Translations under genes and position numbers: made by a program
In this document: positions 1 through 5,817 of the stretch, one piece after another
Numbering within the stretch: the first letter of the stretch is position 1
Layout of the letters: each line of letters begins with the position of its first letter
Origin: Candidatus Woesearchaeota archaeon
GTDB lineage: Archaea; Nanobdellota; Nanobdellia; Woesearchaeales; UBA11576
Assembly (NCBI GenBank): GCA_027083015.1
Contig: JALWQS010000127.1
Coordinates: 1-13,667, forward strand
Reading direction: 5' to 3'
DNA: 13,667 nt
The notes under the pieces: generated by a model
The model's input: only the letters and a program-made list of their open reading frames with translations
Database searches by the model: none
What the model was told of the DNA's origin: nothing

Positions 1-2
1 GG

Positions 3-56
3 GAGCGGCATCAAAGACTTCCTACGATAAAAGAGCTACGCGAGGTGGAAAAATGA
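3..56 (+). CDS. C-terminal end of an unidentified protein (partial, 5' end outside window)
   Basis: This frame is open from the left edge and encodes 17 residues (ERHQRLPTIKELREVEK) before a TGA. The composition looks like a normal soluble protein tail. Its stop overlaps the ATG of the next small ORF as ATGA, the usual sign of translational coupling in an archaeal operon. Too little is visible to name a family. The other two forward frames are also open at the edge (one to base 30, one running into the next ORF), so the assignment rests on the ATGA overlap. Confidence 0.4.
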   Translation, partial: ERHQRLPTIKELREVEK

Positions 57-154
57 AAGAAGTTTATGAAATCGGAGACCTATTTGATTTTTCTTTTAAG
101 AAGGGGCAGATAACTGTAAAAATTAATAAAGAGATTATGGCAAAACTTGCTTAA
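53..154 (+). CDS. 33-residue small protein, unknown function
   Basis: The ORF starts at an ATG preceded by GAGGTG about five bases upstream, a good match to the archaeal 16S anti-Shine-Dalgarno sequence. It ends at TAA and encodes a 33-residue peptide, MKEVYEIGDLFDF followed by SFKKGQITVKINKEIMAKLA. It has no signal peptide, no membrane segment and no cysteine. The start overlaps the stop of the preceding frame by ATGA, so it is probably the last gene of an operon entering from the left. The frame is also open upstream to the window edge, so it could instead be the end of a longer protein; the ribosome binding site argues for the short form. No family is recognised. Confidence 0.4.
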   Translation: MKEVYEIGDLFDFSFKKGQITVKINKEIMAKLA

Positions 155-366
155 TCATTAAGCTCAGACTTAAGGCATGAAATCACTCGGAGAATAGATA
201 AGTCTTGCAAAAGATGTACTTATCCACTCCAGAGCCTCTGATGCCAAAATCCTAAAATGAATGATCAGATCTTAGATAAGTAAGGTGAGGAATACCTATT
301 CAGAATGAAACAACATATTTATAAACTACCCACCCATGATTAGTTAGAAAAAAAGGAAGTGATAAT
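155..366. other. Non-coding stretch with nested helices and repeated GATAAGT motifs
   Basis: There is no convincing gene in these 212 bases. Three nested helices can form: GGCAT 174-178 with ATGCC 241-245, GGAG 189-192 with CTCC 227-230, and GATAAGT 197-203 with ACTTATC 218-224. A second GATAAGT lies at 275-281 and competes for the same ACTTATC. The region may be the 3' end of the upstream operon, a small RNA, or an operator array for the copper operon promoter at 318. It lacks tRNA landmarks and clear C/D boxes. Confidence 0.35.
318..325 (+). promoter_or_regulatory. TATA box for the DUF5676-copB operon
   Basis: TTTATAAA, preceded by the purine-rich stretch GAAACAAC as a possible BRE, is a good archaeal promoter. 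Start of transcription is expected about 25 bases downstream, near 345-350. This leaves a short leader carrying GGAAGTGAT (355-363), three bases before the ATG at 367. Confidence 0.65.
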
Positions 367-618
367 ATGACAAAAGAAAAATGTAATAGTTTAGTTGCAG
401 GTTATTCTGCAGCGATAGTTTCTGCAGTTCTTATGTTGCTCCTTGGAATCTTTGGAAACCTTGGTATTTACATGAGCGCTGTTGAAGAGATGCAAAAATG
501 GCATATGTTTTTTAGTTTAAGCATTGGCGGAATTATTGCTGGAATGCTCGAAGCAGCAGTAATTGGTTTTGTGATCATGTTTAGTTTTGCTTGGGTTTAT
601 AATAAGCTCAATAAATGA
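367..618 (+). CDS. DUF5676-like small membrane protein
   Basis: An 83-residue protein with two membrane helices, roughly residues 9-32 and 50-78, separated by a short loop with Glu and Lys. The start VAGYSAAIVSAVLMLLLGI resembles the DUF5676 family of small archaeal and bacterial membrane proteins of unknown function, which I recall being found near heavy-metal P-type ATPases. The start is supported by GGAAGTGAT immediately upstream and by a TATA box at 318. It is followed after 16 bases by the CopB ATPase, so the two are very likely one operon. A role as accessory or small regulatory partner of the pump is an inference. Confidence 0.75.
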   Translation: MTKEKCNSLVAGYSAAIVSAVLMLLLGIFGNLGIYMSAVEEMQKWHMFFSLSIGGIIAGMLEAAVIGFVIMFSFAWVYNKLNK

Positions 619-634
619 TTTCTTGAGGTATAAA

Positions 635-2752
635 ATGAAATACAAATGTCCCTCATGTGGAATGGAATATGACAAGTCTGGTAAGTGTGATATGGATGGA
701 GTTGAACTGATCCCTATAAAAGAGCAAGAACCTTCTTCTCCGAATCAGGAAGAGCACGACCATTCTAAGCATGAAGGGCATAGGTCTCATCATAAGAACC
801 ATCATGACCATCACGAGATGATGGTTCGGGATTTCAAAAAGCGTTTTTTTATTAGTTTATTTTTTACATTTCCCATTCTTATTTTATCACCACTGATCCA
901 GAAGGTTCTTGGTTTTACATTCACTTTTGCTGGCGATAATTACATCTTATTCGCACTGTCTGCTTTTGTTTTTGTTTATGGCGGTTGGCCTTTTCTTAAA
1001 GGTTTATTTACTGAATTAAAAAGATTGAATCCTGGCATGATGACCCTTATTGCATTAGCAATCAGTGTGGCTTTTATATACAGTAGTGCAGTTGTTTTTG
1101 GTTTAAAAGGCAAATTCTTCTTCTGGGAGCTCGTCACTCTTATAGATATCATGCTTCTTGGTCATTGGATTGAGATGCGTTCTGTCATGGGGGCATCTAA
1201 AGCATTAGAAGCTTTGGCAAAGCTTATGCCCTCGGAAGCTCATCTGTTAAAAGGCGAAAAGGTTACAGACATTCCTATTACTCAATTAAAAAAAGGCGAT
1301 ATTGTCCTGGTAAAGCCCGGTGAAAAGATACCTTCTGATGGTTTGATTGTTGAGGGCGCATCCAGTATTAATGAAGCTATGCTTACTGGAGAATCAAAGC
1401 CAGTTAATAAAAAGCAGGGCGATAAAGTTATTGGTGGTGCAATAAATGGTGAAGGCTCATTGCACATCAAGATCACTCATACAGGCGAGGAATCTTACCT
1501 TTCTCAGGTTATTAATTTAGTTAAAGAAGCTCAGGAAAGTAAATCCAAAACTCAGGATTTAGCAAATAATGCTGCTAAATGGTTGACAATCATTTCCATA
1601 TCCGTAGGAACTCTTACTCTTTTTGCATGGTTGTATTTTAAGCAACCGTTGGTTTTTGCGATTGAGCGTATGGTAACTGTTATGGTTATTACTTGTCCTC
1701 ACGCATTAGGTCTTGCTGTTCCGCTCGTTGTAGCGGTAAGTACTTCATTATCTGCAAAAAATGGTTTATTAATCCGAAATAGAGCTTCTTTTGAGAGAGC
1801 TAGGAATATTGATACTATTATCTTTGATAAGACGGGAACTTTGACAAAAGGCGAATTTGGCATTACTGATGTGATTACTTTCGGAAAGAATAAAATTGAT
1901 GATGTTATTTTATTTGCTGCCAGTCTTGAGCAGAATTCTGAGCACCCGATTGCAAAGGGTATCGTGAATAAGGCCAAAACTAATAAGATTGAACTAACTA
2001 AAGTTACTGGTTTTGGTGCTATGCCTGGTAAAGGTATTCAGGGAACCATCAATGGTAAGAAGATCAAGGTTGTCAGTCCCAATTATCTTAAAGAGAAAAA
2101 GATTGTAATCTCTGACAAAAGAGTGGTCGAGGTTCAGGCGCAAGGTAAAACCACTGTCTATGTTCTGCAGGATGAAATACCTATTGGTGCAATAGCTCTT
2201 GCTGATATGATAAGAGAAGAATCAAGAGAAGCGATAAAAAATCTTAAGGCTAAGGGAATTAAATGTATGATGCTTACTGGAGATCATAAGAAGGTAGCAG
2301 AATGGGTAGCTAAAGAATTGGAACTTGATGATTTCTTTGCAGAGGTTCTACCTCACGAGAAGTCTGCTACAGTGAAGAAGGTCCAGTCTCAGGGTCTTAA
2401 TGTTGCTATGGTTGGAGATGGAGTGAATGATGCTCCTGCTTTGACTCAGGCTGATGTGGGAATCGCTATTGGTGCAGGTACTGATGTTGCTGTTGAATCT
2501 GCGGATATTGTTCTTGTCAGAAGTGATCCTCGTGACGTTGTTGCAGTTATTGGACTTGCAAAAGCTACTTACTCAAAGATGAAGCAGAATTTGTTGTGGG
2601 CAACTGGTTATAACATATTCGCAATACCTTTAGCTGCAGGTATCTTATATAATCAAGGCATATTATTAAGTCCTGCAGCTGGAGCATTTTTGATGTCACT
2701 TAGTACGGTTATCGTAGCTGTGAATGCCAAGTTTTTGAAGATTAAAAAATAG
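635..2752 (+). CDS. copB: CopB-type copper/silver-translocating P1B ATPase
   Basis: A 705-residue heavy-metal P-type ATPase that should export copper or silver across the membrane at the cost of ATP. The N-terminus has a Cys-rich element (CPSCGM at 5-10, CDMDG at 18-22) and a stretch with ten histidines at 41-60. Next come the transmembrane bundle, the actuator motif TGES (251-254), the metal-binding CPH in helix 6 (354-356), the phosphorylation motif DKTGT (398-402), the HP motif (437-438), TGD (548-550), GDGVND (594-599) and a final MSLST (687-691). CPH rather than CPC and the His-rich start are typical of the CopB (P1B-3) group. The ATG at 635 is chosen because GAGGT (625-629) precedes it and the Cys motif begins right after. 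An ATG at 587 in the same frame lies inside the upstream gene and would add 16 atypical residues. Confidence 0.93.
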   Translation: MKYKCPSCGMEYDKSGKCDMDGVELIPIKEQEPSSPNQEEHDHSKHEGHRSHHKNHHDHHEMMVRDFKKRFFISLFFTFPILILSPLIQKVLGFTFTFAGDNYILFALSAFVFVYGGWPFLKGLFTELKRLNPGMMTLIALAISVAFIYSSAVVFGLKGKFFFWELVTLIDIMLLGHWIEMRSVMGASKALEALAKLMPSEAHLLKGEKVTDIPITQLKKGDIVLVKPGEKIPSDGLIVEGASSINEAMLTGESKPVNKKQGDKVIGGAINGEGSLHIKITHTGEESYLSQVINLVKEAQESKSKTQDLANNAAKWLTIISISVGTLTLFAWLYFKQPLVFAIERMVTVMVITCPHALGLAVPLVVAVSTSLSAKNGLLIRNRASFERARNIDTIIFDKTGTLTKGEFGITDVITFGKNKIDDVILFAASLEQNSEHPIAKGIVNKAKTNKIELTKVTGFGAMPGKGIQGTINGKKIKVVSPNYLKEKKIVISDKRVVEVQAQGKTTVYVLQDEIPIGAIALADMIREESREAIKNLKAKGIKCMMLTGDHKKVAEWVAKELELDDFFAEVLPHEKSATVKKVQSQGLNVAMVGDGVNDAPALTQADVGIAIGAGTDVAVESADIVLVRSDPRDVVAVIGLAKATYSKMKQNLLWATGYNIFAIPLAAGILYNQGILLSPAAGAFLMSLSTVIVAVNAKFLKIKK

Positions 2753-2766
2753 TCAATGAGACTATT
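2748..2766. terminator. Hairpin spanning the stop codons of two convergent genes
   Basis: AATAGTC (2748-2754) and GACTATT (2760-2766) form a perfect seven-base stem with loop AATGA. It covers the TAG of copB and most of the TAA of the methyltransferase. Read on the minus strand the stem is followed by six T residues, as in an intrinsic-like terminator for the methyltransferase. On the plus strand only an AT-rich stretch follows. Confidence 0.45.
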
Positions 2767-3442
2767 ATAATATATCTTTAAATAATGCCAGCTTAAGTAT
2801 TGCTATATTCCCATGATATGTCCTCTTTTCATCACATATCTTTAGTCCTTGCTGATATACCAAGCTGGGTATACCTCCTGAGTTCATAAAATCCTTGTAG
2901 TTCTTATAGTGTTCTGCGCCAGCTATGAATTCTACGGCTCTTATCACGTATGTATAAATTCTTGTCAGCAATGCTTGCTTATCCGGTTTAGCATAGTCTA
3001 CTATTATTACTGTTCCTTTATCTTTTGTCACTCTTTTCATCTCTTCCAACACTCTGCCACGAATTGAAGGCTTCATCTCATGAAGTGCTAAAGCTATCGA
3101 GGAAATGTCAAACTCTTCGTCAGAAAAAGGCATCCTTGTCGCATCTCCATGCATGAATGTCAATTTACCTGCATATCTAGATCCGAGATTTTTTGGTTTC
3201 TTCTTCGCTTTTGTGAGCATCCCTCTGGATATGTCTAATCCTATGACTTCAGCTCCTTCTCTTGCGTATAATAATGCCTGTTCACCTGTTCCGCATGCTA
3301 CCTCTAGGACAATTTTTGTCTGGTCTGCCTTGCTCAACATTGTTACTTTATTTCTTGTATCTGCTAAAAAAGGATTCAGTAGCGCATCATAGAACTGCGC
3401 AATTGTCCTGTACCGATCTTTGTTGGTATCTTGTTTTTTCAT
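2765..3442 (-). CDS. Class I SAM-dependent methyltransferase (UbiE/Methyltransf_11 type)
   Basis: A 225-residue Rossmann-fold methyltransferase. Motif I is VLEVACGTG (45-53), the acidic end of strand 2 is GLD (68-70), the adenine-side motif is HGDATRMPF (98-106), and post-motif FDISSIALALHEM (111-123) is followed by the usual helix and VIIVDY strand. This layout fits the UbiE/Methyltransf_11 group acting on small molecules such as quinones or lipids, but the substrate cannot be read from sequence. It lies convergent to copB with only 12 bases between stops. A TATA-like stretch at 3470-3480 on the minus strand is about 27 bases from the probable transcript start, and no ribosome binding site is visible, so a very short or absent leader is likely. 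Confidence 0.88.
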   Translation of the reverse strand: MKKQDTNKDRYRTIAQFYDALLNPFLADTRNKVTMLSKADQTKIVLEVACGTGEQALLYAREGAEVIGLDISRGMLTKAKKKPKNLGSRYAGKLTFMHGDATRMPFSDEEFDISSIALALHEMKPSIRGRVLEEMKRVTKDKGTVIIVDYAKPDKQALLTRIYTYVIRAVEFIAGAEHYKNYKDFMNSGGIPSLVYQQGLKICDEKRTYHGNIAILKLALFKDIL

Positions 3443-3469
3443 CTTTATTTTCTCAGAACATGACAGTAA

Positions 3470-3480
3470 TTTAATTATAT
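3470..3480 (-). promoter_or_regulatory. TATA box for the methyltransferase
   Basis: The minus strand reads ATATAATTAAA here. Transcription would begin around 3447-3450, five to eight bases before the ATG, consistent with an almost leaderless mRNA and the lack of a ribosome binding site. Confidence 0.45.
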
Positions 3481-3589
3481 CTCTATAATAACTTCAGCAG
3501 CACTAGAGTGTATTGGCATCAATAAGAGTTATGTTAAAAGAATATGTGCAAACATTGAAACAATCTAACTAATGTTGTCTTAATATGTT

Positions 3590-3595
3590 AAAAAA
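3590..3595 (-). terminator. U-tract terminator of the Met-rich protein gene
   Basis: The minus strand carries six consecutive T residues about ten bases after the stop codon, inside TCTTTTTTAAC. Archaeal polymerase terminates on such U-tracts. A weak hairpin AACATT 3551-3556 / AATGTT 3571-3576 lies beyond it. Confidence 0.4.
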
Positions 3596-3605
3596 GATTT
3601 TGGGA

Positions 3606-4094
3606 TCAGCCATGACAGCCCATCCCAAGACCTTTTCCTGCAAGACCTGTTCCTTCGAATCGGTCATGCATCTGTTTTGTCAATTGCATATCTTTTTCAT
3701 TCTCTACCCAGTGCATGATAGGCATGTTCCACTTATCCCTGAGTTCTTCTAAGCTTTTAAAATCGCCTGACTCGAGGACGTTTTCCATCTGTTCATGCAT
3801 TTTGTCCATGTCGCCTGTCATTCCCATCATCATGTGGTTCATCATACCCATCATACTATTTAACATGGCACCAGGTTTCATTCCGCCGCTCGTCATCCCA
3901 GGTCCCAGCCCTTCAGCCATCATCCCACTACCCATTATTCCTGAGGATTCTGCTTGTCCGGTTCTTGCCTGCTCATCTCTGGGCGTACTGCCTCCATGCG
4001 CAAGTACTACTCCTACAGTTACAACTATACTCAGTGCAAGTAATGCAAAAATTGCTAAAAATTGTTTTTTCTTTGATTTCTGTTTTCTTTTCAT
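3606..4094 (-). CDS. Met/His-rich membrane-anchored protein, probable copper binding
   Basis: A 162-residue protein with a Lys/Arg-rich start (1-10), a single hydrophobic segment at about 11-32 ending AHGG, and an exported body. Residues 54-103 hold 17 methionines, including MMGMMNHMMM at 81-90, plus His87 and His100; the C-terminus ends GMGCHG. Met clusters with His and a terminal Cys are typical of extracytoplasmic Cu(I)/Ag(I)-binding proteins, and copB is nearby, but no defined family is recognised. Residues 104-148 look helical and ordered. The ATG at 4094 is preferred because the complement of 4101-4108 is a perfect AGGAGGTG; a GTG at 4103 in the same frame lies inside that site. Confidence 0.72.
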   Translation of the reverse strand: MKRKQKSKKKQFLAIFALLALSIVVTVGVVLAHGGSTPRDEQARTGQAESSGIMGSGMMAEGLGPGMTSGGMKPGAMLNSMMGMMNHMMMGMTGDMDKMHEQMENVLESGDFKSLEELRDKWNMPIMHWVENEKDMQLTKQMHDRFEGTGLAGKGLGMGCHG

Positions 4095-4145
4095 CTTGTC
4101 CACCTCCTAGACGGTGGTAAAGGGCATCTGCCCAATCCACCTCTT
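4095..4145 (-). promoter_or_regulatory. Leader with two mutually exclusive helices around the ribosome binding site
   Basis: On the minus strand the leader reads GGTGG (4137-4141), then hairpin GGGC-AGAT-GCCC (4122-4133), then CCACC (4113-4117), then GGTGG (4100-4104), which is part of the ribosome binding site. CCACC can pair with the first GGTGG, leaving the site open, or with the second, closing it. This is the layout of a translational switch. It is seen in sequence only; the ligand or trigger is unknown. Confidence 0.4.
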
Positions 4146-4172
4146 TGTAACATGACCATCATAAGGTAAAGA

Positions 4173-4184
4173 CCATAATATAAA
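4173..4184 (-). promoter_or_regulatory. TATA box for the Met-rich protein gene
   Basis: The minus strand reads TTTTATATTATG. A start near 4155 would give a leader of about 60 bases containing the alternative helices. The box directly follows, on the minus strand, the inverted repeat at 4186-4230. Confidence 0.5.
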
Positions 4185-4185
4185 A

Positions 4186-4230
4186 GACAGGATGAAGAGT
4201 CCAATGGGTGTGGAACCACACTTTCCTGTC
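4186..4230. repeat. Nested inverted repeat, terminator or operator
   Basis: GACAGGA (4186-4192) pairs with TCCTGTC (4224-4230). Inside lies GTGTGG-AA-CCACAC (4208-4221), a six-base inverted repeat with a two-base centre. On the minus strand the outer arm runs into TTTTATATT, so it may end the upstream 92-residue gene, serve as an operator next to the TATA box of the Met-rich gene, or both. Confidence 0.45.
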
Positions 4231-4260
4231 TATCTTGTCTTGCCCGTTTTTTTGTAATTT

Positions 4261-4539
4261 TCATCTTAGCCCCCCTTCTCCTACTAATGCAAGAACATGG
4301 TTCATCTGCTCATAGATAGCTATCTTTTGAGGAAAACTATAAGTCCTTCTTTCGGAGTGTGCAAGGATTGGTTGTCCCTGGGCTTGCAATTCTTTCAGTC
4401 TATCTATAGCACCATAGAGTTCGACTTCATCTAATGCCATTCTTAGGCATTCACTACTTGCTGGATTATGAAGCCTACCAAGGCTTTCTTCAAGCATATC
4501 GTCTCTTTTATCTCTCTTTGTATAGTTCTGGATTGACAT
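4261..4539 (-). CDS. Hypothetical 92-residue protein
   Basis: A soluble, charged 92-residue protein starting MSIQNYTKRDKRDDMLEESL and ending VGEGGLR. It has one cysteine (SSECLRMALDE), no membrane segment and a mainly helical look; EVELYGAIDRLKELQAQGQP suggests a helical pair. No family is recognised. The ATG at 4539 is chosen because GAGGTGG lies about six bases upstream on the minus strand; the in-frame GTG at 4548 is within that site. The Met-rich protein gene follows on the same strand after an inverted repeat and its own TATA box, so the two may be independently transcribed members of one metal-linked locus. Confidence 0.6.
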   Translation of the reverse strand: MSIQNYTKRDKRDDMLEESLGRLHNPASSECLRMALDEVELYGAIDRLKELQAQGQPILAHSERRTYSFPQKIAIYEQMNHVLALVGEGGLR

Positions 4540-4572
4540 CTCAACCACCTCATAAGTTGTAAGAAGTAGACT

Positions 4573-4583
4573 GCTTATTAATG
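4573..4583 (-). promoter_or_regulatory. Probable TATA box for the 92-residue protein gene
   Basis: The minus strand reads CATTAATAAGC. It is placed to start transcription near 4555, upstream of the GAGGTGG ribosome binding site. The divergent gene on the plus strand begins at 4651, so the two promoters share this 111-base gap. Confidence 0.35.
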
Positions 4584-4613
4584 TATTATCAAGGTATTTT
4601 CAGAGGCATCTTG

Positions 4614-4628
4614 CATAAATCTTAAAAA
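4614..4628 (+). promoter_or_regulatory. Probable TATA region for the membrane protein-regulator pair
   Basis: CATAAATCTTAAAAA lies about 25-30 bases before the ATG at 4651. No ribosome binding site stands at the proper distance (AAGGAGA at 4628-4634 is 16 bases away), so the transcript may be leaderless. Confidence 0.35.
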
Positions 4629-4650
4629 GGAGACAACTCTTTGTTTTTAA

Positions 4651-5313
4651 ATGACAAATTTATTTTTGGTTCCTCAATGGTTCTATGGTTATGATATTGC
4701 CTTAGAGCTTTTGTTTGCTTTGATTACTTTAGCCGTAGGTCTTGTTGCGCTTAAAGTTCACAGATTATCTTCACAAGCACAGGTCAAACTCTTCGGCTAC
4801 TCTTTTCTGCTGATTGCAAGTTCATATTTTTTTAAGTCTGTAATAAATTTTTTGATTCTTTCCAAGATTCGTGGCGGAACTTGCACTGCTTGTAAAATAA
4901 GTGATATTCTTTTGTATGATAATATTGGGATGATAGGTTATATGATTTTGTTTGCTATAGGTCTTGGAACCATTGGTTACATGACACTTAAGATCGATAA
5001 TTGGAAAGCACACACCCTATTGATTTTAATTCTAGCTCTAGCAATCATCTTTAGCATAAATAAAGTGTATATTTTTTATTTGCTATCATCAATCTTATTG
5101 GTTTATATCCTTGGGTATTATATTTATAACTTTATTAAGAACAAACAGCGTAAAGTAATACTTATTATCATAGCATTTAGTTTTTTGCTTTTTGGCAGCA
5201 TCCATTTTTTAATATCTGTGAATCACAGCATATTCTATGTGATTGGTCATGTGCTTGAGTTGGTGGCGTATGCCTTAATATTATTGAATCTATTATTGGC
5301 GATTAAGAAATGA
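4651..5313 (+). CDS. Seven-helix membrane protein, possible sensor
   Basis: A 220-residue integral membrane protein with about seven predicted helices, near residues 13-35, 46-70, 90-113, 119-136, 138-160, 168-189 and 194-217. The loop after helix 2 contains CTAC (Cys78, Cys81), and helices 6 and 7 carry His185, His192 and His200. No enzyme motif is present. The stop overlaps the start of a winged-helix regulator as ATGA, so the two are translated together. From this pairing I infer a membrane component that controls or anchors the regulator, perhaps sensing redox state or metal through the cysteines and histidines. It could equally be a transporter-like protein of unknown role. Confidence 0.72.
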   Translation: MTNLFLVPQWFYGYDIALELLFALITLAVGLVALKVHRLSSQAQVKLFGYSFLLIASSYFFKSVINFLILSKIRGGTCTACKISDILLYDNIGMIGYMILFAIGLGTIGYMTLKIDNWKAHTLLILILALAIIFSINKVYIFYLLSSILLVYILGYYIYNFIKNKQRKVILIIIAFSFLLFGSIHFLISVNHSIFYVIGHVLELVAYALILLNLLLAIKK

Positions 5314-5585
5314 ACCAAAAAAGAGACAGACTTAGAGTAATTCATGATATACTTAGAGCCATCAGTGAAAATAATGAAAAGATAAAGCCTACGCATATAC
5401 TTTACAAGGCAAATCTTTCTAACCAGATGCTTGATGAGTATCTAAACTATCTCATTCAGCAGGGTTTTGTGAGAGAAATCCACCAAAAGAAAGGAAAATC
5501 TTATGCTTTGACTGATAAAGGATTCAATTACCTGAAAGAATACAGGTTAATTACTAATTTTATGGATTCTTTTGGATTAAACTAA
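5310..5585 (+). CDS. Winged-helix transcriptional regulator (HTH_45-like)
   Basis: A 91-residue DNA-binding protein made of one winged helix-turn-helix. Helix 1 is RLRVIHDILRAISEN (7-21), the turn and recognition helix span about 27-51 (PTHILYKANLSNQMLDEYL, then NYLIQQGF), and the wing is REIHQKKGKSYALTDKG (55-71). Length and pattern fit the archaeal wHTH group represented by HTH_45. It overlaps the preceding seven-helix protein by four bases. Small archaeal regulators of this kind act on nearby promoters, possibly including their own or those of the flanking copper genes; that target is a guess. Confidence 0.8.
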   Translation: MNQKRDRLRVIHDILRAISENNEKIKPTHILYKANLSNQMLDEYLNYLIQQGFVREIHQKKGKSYALTDKGFNYLKEYRLITNFMDSFGLN

Positions 5586-5817
5586 TAATGTTTACGTCGC
5601 GTACTTCTGTTATTGCCTAAACTACCTAAAACCAGCGCTTTAGAATGATTTAGAAAAAATCTTACTTTGGGATATCGATTCTACTTATTAGCTTTAGTTA
5701 AGCTTTCTGTTCTTACAGTTTTGATTTATAAAAGACCTGTGATTTGTATTTTTTCTTCTGCGAAAATTTAAATACTCCATCAGTTATTCCGAAACCAATA
5801 CTTTATGGGGTGATTGA
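5586..5817. other. Intergenic stretch, two TATA boxes, no gene
   Basis: No coding sequence or clear RNA gene is visible. It holds TTTATAAAAG at 5725-5734 and a stronger BRE plus TATA at 5761-5773. The first TATA would start a transcript near 5755, so a distal promoter for the lipoprotein or a short RNA is possible. The left 130 bases show only a five-base CTAAA/TTTAG hairpin. Confidence 0.4.
5761..5773 (+). promoter_or_regulatory. BRE/TATA promoter of the lipoprotein gene
   Basis: CGAAAATTTAAAT is a textbook archaeal BRE followed by TATA. The leader starting near 5795 ends with GGGGTGATT (5807-5815), three bases before the ATG at 5818. Confidence 0.65.

Noticed and set aside
305..343. 12-residue ORF upstream of the DUF5676 gene
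   Set aside because: It overlaps the TATA box and its possible ribosome binding site AAGGTGAGG is about 15 bases away.
587..634. Upstream in-frame ATG extending CopB by 16 residues
   Set aside because: It lies inside the DUF5676 gene, has no ribosome binding site, and adds residues unlike the family; GAGGT at 625-629 fits the ATG at 635.
4095..4103. GTG start for the Met-rich protein at 4103
   Set aside because: The GTG is part of the perfect AGGAGGTG ribosome binding site that serves the ATG at 4094. The same reasoning rejects GTG 4548 for the 92-residue gene.
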